From positions 18,501-82,500 of the forward strand of contig JAQGDQ010000706.1 in NCBI GenBank assembly GCA_030141605.1: a stretch of 64,000 bases of DNA, in the 5' to 3' direction. Numbering within the stretch: the stretch's first letter is position 1; every line of letters begins with the position of its first letter. The notes beneath the pieces are model-generated. The model had not been told where the DNA came from. It made no database searches and worked only from the letters and a program-made list of their open reading frames with translations. The position numbers were made by a program, and so were the translations under genes. The stretch is from Tubiluchus corallicola (lineage: Eukaryota; Priapulida; Priapulimorpha; Priapulimorphida; Tubiluchidae). Positions 42,376-54,900 of this stretch are shown here, piece by piece.

Positions 42376-45300
42376 ACGATAACAACAACGACGACAACGA
42401 CAACGACAATAATAGTAATGCAAAACTAATAGTAATGCTACTGCTTACAAAACCATGTGCAAATCTTGTTCAATCAACACAACCTTTCATGGAAACAAAC
42501 TCATGAAATTACAGCATAATTCTTGAATCTTAGAAAAATGCAGTCAAAACACTTCAGAGATACAATTTTACACAATTTTACAATATTATACATCCAAGCA
42601 GAGTTAGCTAACATAAAAACTAAACCTATGTGAGCATATCAAAAGCATGGTGTGTGAACACTTCAAAAGCATGGTGTGTGAACAGTTCACACATGTTTTT
42701 CTTTCTCAATTTACATGTGCAACTTGCAGAAGAGTTTCAGCAAACGGGGGTGGGTAGCATTAGGGCAAGATCAGCCAGCCGTAAAACTAAGTATACGTGT
42801 CATAGGTGCGTATTGGTTAGGAAAGCAGGTCTGATTAAAGATTTGTCGAATGTTGCTGCTGCTGCTGCTGCTGCTGATACTGAAGCTTTTAGTACTGCTG
42901 TTGTTATTCTTAAGCCCATTTCACACTGAGGACGCGTGGCAAAAATCTTCGAAGCAAAAATTCCTTGCGGGATTCCCCACAAAAATAGAACACTGTGCCT
43001 CATTTCGCGGTGATGCTTCAGGAGGGATTTCTTCATGATTAATTCTGCTGCTAGCCTAGAGGCTGTGTGTTCTGCTCATGAGGAAATTGCCTCTTGGTAG
43101 AAATACTGCATATTCCGTTTTCGGGAGAATTCCTTACGGAGTTAGCTCAACGTAAAATTATGTGATTATTCTGTTTTCTCGTGTAATAAATTTTTTGTTT
43201 TATTAGTGCGACAATTTTTTAGTAAAAAATTGGTAATTTCTGTGTGAAACGAAACGTGCTGCGTGGGTTTTTGGGAAAAAATCCGAAATTTTCTAATTTT
43301 CTGACTGCAATTCCATGCGTTATTTTCCTTGCATCTTCACTGTGTGAAATGGGCCTTACAACTACATGAACATCAACTAGTACCGGTACTAATATCTCTA
43401 TCACTTGTCAGTTATGAAATGTAAAAGCAAGGTATATCCTTACTTACTGTTTTCTGCAAACAGGCACATCTTGAGCGGCATTTCAAGTGTACTGGGTGGT
43501 TCAATAAATTCACTTGCACAGTCGCTCGCAGACATTGAAGGTGGAAACGAATCTTCTGTCACTGACAACTCGACCGTTCAACCAAAGAGGCAACAGGCAA
43601 GTGTCTTACGCAACAAATGAAACGGATTTTCTCTAATACAGTAAATGCTCACTTAACTATGCCAATGTGTTTCAGCAAAACGCGTCGTTATACGAGAAAC
43701 AATGGCTTCCTTACAAAAAACAATGTAAAAGCAATCCATTGCATTCCCCGCGTAAAGATCAAAAATGCTAGAGCTGCAGGCCAAAAATTAATAATGCTTG
43801 ACTCACAAATCAAACACTTTCGGATGTTTAGTTCTGATGATTTTTAACTAAAATCTGAAGAGAAGTAATTTACTATGAATATTCATGTTTTAAAAGTTTT
43901 GCGTACATTAACACTCCTGAGAAATATTTCTAGTGTGGAAACGATACGAAGCCAGCAATAATTAACCCAGCTATGTAACACGACTGATTCTCATTAGAGC
44001 AATTCCATCTCTGTATGGAAACCTATTAGTAATTAATTATTTTAAAAGATAGTTTAACTAGTAATATCCTATTTTTGTTTGCTGACGTGTTTTTGCAGGA
44101 GGGCAGCTTGAATTTAATTAATACTCGTTTTATCGTCGCCGGGTATTTTTAGACTAAAGAAATCTCGCAGAAATCACTCGACATTATCCAGGCCGTATCG
44201 GAGACAATGAGCAAGTACAAAGTCCAGGGGGAGGAACCGACGACGTTTGTGACGGATCTGCTTACAGTTCAGGTACAGCGACAGCAGGCAAGTCATCTCA
44301 GAGGTAAGCATAATCAAACTTCGAGAGCCGGATAGTGTCGTAATGTGAAGTGTGATGATGTTAGCACGGTTCCCACGGTGAGAAAAAATCCTGGAAAATA
44401 CAGGCTATCCCGGAAAGTCATGGAAAAGTCAGGGAACAAGTAATTTGATAAAAAGTCGGGGAAAATGATGCAAATGGGGAGAAAAGTCAGGGGAATTGGA
44501 AAGGGTTGCTAAAATAATCACCGTGAACCGATATTTTTCCAAACATATTTTTCTGAGATTCGTGTTCAAATAGAATTTTACTTTGGCAGGTTTCCAGTTT
44601 TGATTTCTGTTGCAAAAATAATGATTGGATTAAGAAAGTTTATTTAATGTGATTAGTGTAATTACGTTAGCACTACTGCAACTGTGCCGACACATTATAT
44701 ATCAGTATGTTTATTAGACTTGCGATTAACTATTGATTTTTCGTAGGTTCTGATATAAAAATGGAGGGTGTCGGTCACTTTAGGTTGCCGTCATCGTTGT
44801 CACAAGTGAATGATACAGATGAAGAGAAAGTCTTTGACGTGCAGGTGAAATTTAGCAAATTCTTATAGATTAGACATTTTTTTTATTTTACAAGTAAGTA
44901 AAATTTATTTCGAGCCGAAATTATAAAGGAACGCTGTCTTATTGATTTCGTTGGTTCGATTCTGTGTTCGGAGTCATTTAGGCAATGTGACTTATATAGT
45001 AGCTGCACTCATTAACTGCCTGTGGTGTGTTATAGAATGTGTCCTTTACATGAATATGAAAGTATACACATTTTCCCAGGAGAATAAGAATTTTTTCCAA
45101 AATGTGACACACTCAAACTTTTGCCTGAAAAAGAAAAATTTTGTCTTTTTACCCAATGTAGGATTGGTCATTTTTTCCCATAGTTTTGTAGATTTATATG
45201 AACTTGACCTGGCAATGCTAATCTGTTCATTTTATTGTCGGCAAATTATGAGATGTTTAACAGTAAGGATTTTATTTTCAGATGTACTTTATGAAGGAAA

Positions 45301-48300
45301 ACCCCTACATATGGGACAACTCGTCAAGTTTGATCAACACTCCCGTGACGAGCATAGCAATTAGCGAACCAGAGAACCAATCAGTTTCTAATATTGAAGA
45401 GCTAAAAGAGCCATTGGAGTATTTTATGGACATGGAAAGTAATTGACAATGGCTGTTTATTGCTGTGATTTTAGTGAAATGTTACTTGTTACTACTGTTG
45501 TTCACTTTTTTTAGTACTGTAATAAGAAAAGTAGTAACAGTAGTAATAGTAACTAATAGTAATAACAATGTTACTACTGTCGTTCACTGTAGTTGCTACT
45601 GTAGTTCACTTTTTAGTACTGTAATAAGAAAAGTAGTAACAGTAGTAATAGTAACTAATAGTAATAACAATATTACTACTGTAGTTCACTTTTTAGTACT
45701 GTAATAATAAAGGTAGTAACAGTAGTAACAGTAACTAATAGTAATAGCAATGTTACTACTGTAGTTCACTGTAGTTACTACTGTAGTTCACTTTTTTAGT
45801 ACTGTAATAACAAAAGTAGTAACAGTAGTAACAGTAATTAATAGTAGTAAAAATGTTCCTACTGTAGTTCACTTATTCAGTTCAGTATGTCTAGAAGTAA
45901 GGTTTCTTTATAAAGAAATGTAGCCATTTCACGTTTCGTTGTGTGCATGCACAGTTGCTGTAGGTCAAAGGTTAAGTGTATCATAGTCACATGACATGTG
46001 TGAAGCAAAAGATCGGTTCAGTAACTTCAGTTGTTTTACGTGGAATTTACTTAATGTGTAGAGTTATTTACTAGCAGTATCTTACTTGGGAACAAGAAAA
46101 AATGAACTAGGTAAGGTACTAGCTAGCTGTTGAAACTGTTACTTTTACAATAGCATGAGCTGGGAAGCCCAAGTGTTCACAAACGAGTTGTCTGGTGCAC
46201 TTAAACTTTCAGATTTTTCCCATATTGTGGCCTTCGGTGTGCAGATGCATAAAGTTTTTGTATTTTTCAGATGCAAAGGTTGAACCCACAAGTTCATATT
46301 TTACTATAACATCAAGGGAGCCTGCGAACATGGATATTACTGTTCATAATTTTCTTGTAGAACCTTACAGTGATGTGGCTATAGCATTTCTTGACGTACC
46401 TGCTAAGATATCTCTAAAGGTACAGCTTCTGAGTTAATAAACGTCTTACAGGCATTGCTCAAGGTATGACTTCTGTATTGGTTGCTTCTTAATTGTTGCA
46501 TTCATTATGAAATGACTGCAGCTGTTTTGCACAAAATCTGTGGGAATGTTGTTGAAAAACTATAGAGTTTCATATTGTGTTTTGCGTTTGAGTTCATACA
46601 GTCTGTCGGCACTTTCTGTCTTGTCTTGATAGAAGTTTGACGAACAGATACGGAAATGCAAATGCCAGTCTACGGGTGTTAGACTTTTAAATACCCGAAA
46701 CTGCGTCAGTTGACTGTTATATTTATACGTGCATGAAGATAAGTCGTTAATAAACAAAGTATCAAAAAAATAGTTAATCAATTAATTATAATCTTAATTT
46801 GAAAGTTATTCGTTAGTGATAAAATGAAGCTACAGTTTTGCAACCAATACCGTGGCTATTGTTGATAACCACATTGTTGATAACCACATTTTTGATAACC
46901 ACATTGTTTATGACAACAATGTTGATGACAATTACAGATGTTGTTATCAACAATAGTGGTTATGTTGTTTGCATTATTGAGACTCCCGTTCCCCAGAAAC
47001 AAATCAGTTGAACCGCAGTTGTTGAATTTGGGTAAACTTACATTAAAGTGATTGATTCATCAAGGAGCTGTCGGCCTCATTAGAAGGGAACTAAGACCTT
47101 AAAATCGCAAGGGGATAGGTAGTCTAGTGGTAATTTGTACATCAAAGATCCCCGGTTCAAACCAAGATGCAGTCCTGGCTGTTTCGTATTTGCTTTTTCT
47201 TTCTTTCGGTTTCCAAAAGTCAATTGCTGTGTGTTCATTGCAACACTAATACCATTAAGTAATACGAAGTTATGTTCATTACGAGATTTTATTGATCAAT
47301 CAGCTCTCTCTCTGTAGGTTGTTCTAAAAGAGGATGGGCGACCAGTTACCAAGGATTTTAAAGGTGGCAGCATCGCCACTCAAATTCCTCTTCGTCACGA
47401 CGAGAGCAAAATTCCCGCTAAGCACAGTGATTACATTCTGAGGGTTCGTAATGAAAATAACAGCTCTAAAGAGTATTATCTAGGCATCATATATGATTCT
47501 TATCAAACACCACGCTGTGAAAATGCATTGCGCATGTGCAGAGAAAAAGTTGAGAAATGCGCAACTTTAGCAGCCGATCCTTGCAAAGATGATTTGTGCA
47601 TAGTTAATGAAAAATCGATTGCTTGTAGCATAGACGGGTGCTTACGAATGCAAGGATGTTATGACGAGTGGTTAGAAACATGTAGGAACCTGTCTATAGA
47701 ATGTGCCAAGAAGGAAAAGCTATGTCTCCTCACTGCAGAGCAAGTTTGTGTAGAAAATTACAATATTTGTGTTGCGCAGTGCGATACTGATTTAGATGCT
47801 ATACTGTTATATGATTTATGTGAGTCTGAGTGTAAAAGTGAATGGATCAACTGCAGCGCTACCTGCAATTCAACATGTGAAACAACTTCCAAGTGCATCA
47901 ACAGTTTAGATTCGGACTGTGAGAATTCGTTACTTTGGGAATCCAGGCGGGAAAAATGCGAAGCCGTGTATCATAGTTGCCGGGGAAGTTCTACTCAACA
48001 TTGTAATGTTGAACTGTTGGCGTGCAATAAATCCTGTTACGAATGTCGGCCATTTTGCAGCTTAAAGATGGTGAATATTTGCAGCAAAAACTGTGAGGAG
48101 CAGTACGCATCTTGTAACGTGCCTGTTCACGAATTGTGCCGCGCTTTCGTTGAGTCTACCGAGCCCGATTGTGTTGAAGTATTGTGGCAAGATGAGTCCG
48201 ACATATTTGCAAAAATGGGCAACTTGACTGCACAGGAAACAAGTAACTTGACGTCAGCAGGTAAAAATCAGTTCATTTGTTTTTAGTATATAATTTGCTT

Positions 48301-48878
48301 TAAGTACTCAAATATTGTTTCCAAGTTTTGCATATTAGTTACATTTCTCCACTTATAATTATTGTATTAATGTGGATACCCATAGGTATTAGATTTCTAA
48401 TGCATTTAGAATATTTGCAAATAAACCTCAACATTATAATTGTGAATGCATTTGTAAACAGTTTCTTATAAAAACACGTGGTCCTGAGACTGGCCAAAGT
48501 TAGGACAACAAATGGCCTCTCTCTCTGTCGACCTAATTTTAACAACTGATTTGTGATCCAAACTGGAGTCGCCATCTATGAACTGGTAGCATATTTATTT
48601 ATTTTACAGATGTCACATACAATATTGACATTTACACTGCAGATGAAATGTTTAGTAATACTCAAGCAGGTGTTTTTGTGCAGCTTCACGGAAGCCTTGG
48701 AAACTCTACAGAGCAAAAATTGGACAGTACCATCAACTCTTTTACACGATCACAGTAAGATTTCAAGTTTCAATGATTCTGTGCTTTATTTAGAAGCGAA
48801 GTTCGTTGGTCATTAGGGTAAAGGGCTTATGAAGTATTGTAGTAACAGAGAAATGTTAGATTTTTTATTGTTAAGAAT

Positions 48879-48917
<39 letters not shown>

Positions 48918-51900
48918 GGAGAGAGGGAGAGAGAGAGAGGGGGAGAGAGAGGGAGAGAGGGAGAGAGAGAGAGAGGGGAGAGAGAGAGAGAGAGAGAGAG
49001 GCAGAGGCAGAGGCAGAGGCAGAGGCAGAGAAAGATAGTAATATATATGTATTATTGTTTTGTTAAATTTAGGATTGATACGTTTGAGGTCAAACTTAAA
49101 TCGGTTGGCCTTGTGAAATACTTGACTATTTGGCACAACAATAAGGGCGTCGGTGCAGGGTGGATGTTAGAAAAGGTATGTTCTCTTTCGGTTCATAGTT
49201 TTTTGTAAATCTAATTTTTGCTTTTCTAAGCGAAGTTTGTTTTTTCATCCTTGCATAGTTGTTTGTGGTGTATACTGTACCATTGTTTACTTATTTTTAC
49301 TTCTCTTTAACTTTGGTTTAGTACAGTCATAATTATTTTAGTTTTTGTAAATGGTTATTATGGTTAATATTTCTTATCTGTTAGGCAGTTGTGAAGGCTG
49401 AGTTTCTGGAATATACGTGTCCGTGTATGAAGTGGTTGGTAGGAAACGAATCGGAAAATGTCCAGACCATTCCGTGTTTTCTTCTTTCAAATAATACCAG
49501 GCCACGTAAGTAGAAATGCTTGTAATGTTTAATTGTTTGGTCTGAGTAGCTTCACCTGTGCTTAAACCAGGGATGTTACCAAAACGAAATTTTTGGTTGG
49601 GTCTGCCGATAATTGCAATTTCGGTTAAGTTTCAGTTTCGGCGAAATTTATTAAGTTTCGTAGAGGAAATTTCGGATAATTTTCGGCAGCATTTTTCTGA
49701 GGTTTTACTAGTACAGTGTGCCCTCTCAGTTATTGCGGGTGTTCCGTTCCAGGACCACCCGCGATAAGTGAATTTCTGCCAAGTATGAACGCTATACTTG
49801 TTTAATACTTACACGTTTGGGTGGCATCATGTGGTTTGAATACATTGAGTCTCTAACGAAAATTTCACAATTAGTGTGATGTTCGTCCTTCGAATCGATG
49901 ATGACCATAGTGACACGGATAAAAGGTCAGTTGGGGGTGGGGGGGTGGTGTGGGGGTAAAGTGTACCAGTGGTTGTTTTTATATGTGAATATAAATCATT
50001 ACAGTTTCTTCACTGCCGCTAAACAATCGGGTACCCGATGTGTATAAGGGAAAGGCTCTCAAGTCTGATTTTTGCTACCCTTGTAAATACTACAGAACTC
50101 CCCTTTGAGAAGAATAAACCCGAGCTTTGAATTTGCACGTTTCCGAAAGCTTTTGCGTGTTTGCAATGCAAAAGGGGACTGAAATTTTGTCTCGCTGTTA
50201 CTAATTTTCAGCTGTGTTGAAAGACAGACGGGTAAACTTTACTCTGGCTTTCGCTACAACTAGATGTTTGTACTGGAATGAGACATTGGAAGTTTGGTCG
50301 GGCGCTGGCTGTCAGGTAATGTTATGAATTATATCATGTTGATAAATAAATAATGCTTACAAATAAAATTGATAAATTTTTTGAACTCATGTAATTTATG
50401 GTGCAAAAACCAGTTTTATCAGCTTCATTTATTTAATTTAAGTCAGTTTATTAAGGAAAAATTGTTTCCATTAGTGAGGCTGAGCCTTCTCTACCAGAAA
50501 GCGAATTCGAATCAAATCGATTTTGTGAGTTTCAAATTCGAATTGAGATTGAAAGATTTTTGAGCAAGTTTTCGAACCACCAGTAAAAATTAGTCTTAGA
50601 AAGATCATGCATATCATTCGGTTTTGTTCTGCAGCAAATACACTAATAATTTGTTTAAAATTTGTGTACAGAAATCATGGCTAAATGATGCTAATCGTTT
50701 TAATGACAAAAAACGGAAGTGCTCAATTATTCGAATGTACAGTTTTAGATTCGAATCGATTTCGAACTAAAAAACTTGTTCTAATCGAATTCGAACGTTT
50801 GATGCTCACCCCTGTCGATTAGTGTATTCAGTAAGTTTTTTGCGTCACAAAAGTCATCTTCGATTGCAACGCAACGCTTTGCTCTCATTTGAAAAGAGGA
50901 ATGCTACAATTTTGTTTCAACGTACTTTTGAAAATCGCAATGAAATATAAACTTGTTTCCATAGCAACTTACGGATTTTCAAAAATATGTTCGAATAAAA
51001 TTTCATTGTATAATGAAAGATCGCTGCAATGCGTTATTTCAGGTGGGTCCCTCAACAACGGAGAGGGTCCTGCAATGCCAGTGCAACCACTTGACCTCGT
51101 TTGCTGGACGCTATCTTGTCGCGCCAAACAAAATCCATCCTTTCAAGGACATTGTTCTGTTTGCGACGGTTTTGCAAAATCCGATCGTCGTTTGCGTCGT
51201 TTGTTTCATCTGGGTGATATTCATTCTGCTGCTAGTTTACTCAAGGAAGAAGGATCGTGACGACATAATGAGGGTTAGTGTAATTTGAATTTCTTACAAA
51301 GCAGTTGAAAGTTCTAGGTTAGTTCATTTGCCATACTATCACTGGCTAGTTATTTCATTGAGATTGTATCATTTTTAGCTTGTCTGTCAGAAACAATATA
51401 TACAGGTAGCCGCTGTGGTCTTCAACTTGCGACCATTCGATTTTACTACCCAACCAAAACTTACTTAGTTAATAAGCCCTTTCACAGTTCCAGCGATTGA
51501 TGATGATCATGAATCAATCAATCAATCAATTTATTTCACTCCAGCAATAATACATATACAATACATCAACATACAATATTATTGAAACAAAAAGAAACAG
51601 TATAGGTAAAAAAACGTTGATGAAATCAAATTAACCAAATAAAAGAGTTGCTGTATAACACCTTGAAAGCTTGGCTTCTTAAGGCGGCACAAATGAGTGA
51701 ATGAAAGAATGGTTAGGGTTAGTAGACATGATGGAATGGAAAAAATAGTAAGATTAGGGATAGAAAGAAGGAAGGGAGGGGAGGATGAGTGAATGAAAGA
51801 ATGGTTAGAGTTAGTAGACATGATGGAATGGAAAAAATAGTAAGATTAGGGATAGGAAGAAGGAAGGGAGGAGAGGATGAGTGAATGAAAGAATGGTTAG

Positions 51901-54900
51901 GGTTAGTAGACATGATGGAATGGAAAAAATAGTAAGATTAGGGATAGGAAGAAGGAAAAGAGGAGATGATGAGTGAGTGAAAGAATGGTTAGGGTTAGTA
52001 GGCATGATGGAATGGAAAGAATAGTAAGATTAGGGATAGGAAGAAGGAAGGGAGGGGAGGATGAGTGAATGAAAGAATAGTTAGGGTTAGTAGCCATGAT
52101 GGAATGGAAAAATAGTAAGATTAGGGATTATTATTATTAGGGGGGCAGTGGTGTCGGGGAGATTGTATAGGATGGTAAAATCCCACCCCCCGACACTTTG
52201 CTGAGGCCTTCGACAGGCCCATTGCAATTATTCACTGCTATACGTCTATTGGTCGTACTCGGCAAGCCTTCCAGCTTGCTTCAGATACGCCGCTAGTTTT
52301 TTCAGGTTTAAGTTCTCTACAACTGCTCTAAGTGTTGTATTTTTATTTCCCAGACATTTGATACGAGCACCCTGGTAGGCGGTGCATCGTCCCACGTGAT
52401 GGTCCGGTGTTTCGTCTTCCTGACCACATTTCGGGCAAATCGCGGATTGTGCTCGACAAGTGGTTTTTTTATGTTTTTGGAGATTACAGTGTCCGGTTAG
52501 GACCTGTATAACCATGTTGAGTAGAGTTCTACTGAGACTCAGGAGCCTATTGCAGACTCGGGCCGAGGCCCAGCCCACATGTTCCTTTGTTCTCTTGCAG
52601 TCCTCACGATTATTCCACGACGTTTCCCATCGTTTTAGACTCCATCCCTTAATCGCGTAGACACAGCTAGCGTAAGCGACGGGCAGATAGGGTTCTGGTC
52701 CCTCCGGAGAGAGCTCAGATCCCTTTTTAGCAAGTTTGTCCGCCTCTTCGTTATCATGTACTCCTTCGTGTCCAGGAATCCATGTAACCAAGACTCGGTT
52801 TCTTTTTCCAAGTATGTTCAAGTTTTCAACACAACGTAAAACCGAGATAGATTTTACTGTATTGTTTTCAGTAGCTTTAATAGCCGCCTGGCTGTCTGAC
52901 AGGATGTATTGATTGATTCTGGAGTCCTTCCGAAGACATTATCTCCGCCGCTTGTGAGATGGCGAAAACTTCTGCCTGGAAAACAGTACTCAATTTCCCA
53001 AGATAGAAGAACTCCTCCAATACTCTGGACTCAGTCGGATACTCGATACGTATACCTGCACCGATCCTTCCGTCCAGTTTGGAACCATCGGTATAACACC
53101 TGACACAGTTCCTATCCATTTCGCCTTCCGATTTGATAGCGATTTCTCTTTCCTGAATCTGGCATTCGAAATTTCTTTCGAACACGCGTGTTCTTTTTCT
53201 TAAATCACCCGGCATATGCAACAGTTGGAGGTCGCGCCTATAGCTATTGCACACATCGATATGACTTTTAGACTTACCAAAAGTTCCCACGGTCTTCGCT
53301 GTCCAGAGCCCCGCCGTATCTATACGGTATGACCCTCGGACCGCCTCCGACCGAATGAACTCGTCTATTGGTGTGATATTCAACAACATCTCCAATGCAC
53401 CGGTAGGAGTACTTGGGAACGCTGAAGAAATCATTAAGCAAGCTAATCCCTGTACCTTCTGGAGCATTTTCCTGAGGTACATTTTTTCCAACCCGCTGAC
53501 CCAGGACACACGCATACGTCATGAAAGGACGCACCATTGCCGTGTATATCCATTTCATGATCCGCGGTTGGATACCCCACGTTTTACCAACAATTTGTCT
53601 GCATTGCATAAGTGCCGCCGTCGCCTTGTTGGTGACCCGTGTTATATGGCTCTTCCAAGTCAGTTTACTGTCTAGGGTTACCCCTAGCAGTTTCGCTTCA
53701 TTGGAGAGTTGGAGCTTCTGTCCATTCATCCAGAGATCCCCAATATTTGGATTTCTCTTGTTTGTGAACATGATTACTTCGGTCTTACTACTGCTGAATT
53801 CTAGTTCAGTTTTCCTGGACCATTCAGCGGCAATGTTAATTACATTTTGCGCCCTCCTTCTGACCGTCGATACGTTCGCACTAGCTATTAGTACTGCCAG
53901 GTCGTCGGCATAGGCTTGTGCATAAATTCCATTTTCTTCAAATTCCCTAAGCAGAGAGTTCAAGACACAGTTCCATAGCAAGGGAGACAGTATTCCGCCT
54001 TGGGGGTTTCCCTTTACTACTTCCCTCTTTACCGTGGCATCACACAGCTCTACTTGGACCGTACGGCACCTTACCATGTTCTCAATCCAGCGGATAAGAA
54101 CTGGCGATACCTCAAGTTCAAGCAATGCGGCGGATATGCTATTAAATGAAACGTTATCGAATGCCCCAACAATATCCAAAAAGACACCTAGTGAGAGCTT
54201 CTTTTTCGCAAGACTACGTTCAATACGCTGTACATACTCGTGCAGAGCAGTTTCCGTGGAAACGCCTGCGCGGAAGCCATACTGCACATTGGATAGTCTT
54301 GCTTGTAATTCAGTATCCTCGTTCAATTGAAAGAGGACTATTCTCTCCAACCATTTCAGTTGAAATGACGTTAATGTTATCATCCGGAAAGACTTGACTT
54401 CTAAATAGCTATTCTTTCCGGGTTTCGGCAAAAATACTCCTTTCCCTTCCTTCCAGGATCTCGGTACATAACCATACCTGAGACATGTCTGGAAAAGCAT
54501 GAGGTAGTGTTTTTTAATGTATTTCCATCCTTTCTGCAACAGGACTGGATATATACCATCCGGTCCCGGAGCCTTGAATGGTTGGAATTCAAACAGTGCC
54601 GCTTTCACTCGTTCTTCCGAGCAAATGGAAGCGATGAATTCCTCATCCTTGGTCGCGCAAACAGGCAAGTCCGTGGATGTGTCTGGTTCCGTTACTCGAC
54701 ACCCTGGTGATAGGGTGTCGAGGAGCCGGTTTAAAGTTTCCTCCGGTGAACTGGTTAATTTACCGTCTTCTTTATACACACAGCTTAACTGTGCTGCTTT
54801 ATTTCGGCGGAGGACCTTTACCAACCTAGCAGTTGGGGCCTGATCTTCCATCTTTTCCGTGAAACTCCGCCAGGATTGGCGTTTCGCCTTCCGGACGGCA

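Noticed and set aside
44295-44303. GC donor (cagcag/gcaagt) or GT donor (cag/gtacag) in exon 24
   Set aside because: Neither gives the phase 1 end required by exon 25; the agag/gtaagc donor a little downstream does.
48813-49136. Serine/leucine-rich and Glu/Arg-rich frames over the GA tract
   Set aside because: Simple-repeat translation inside an intron.
53355-54843. Plus-strand frames opposite the reverse transcriptase
   Set aside because: Shadows of the minus-strand retrotransposon ORF2.
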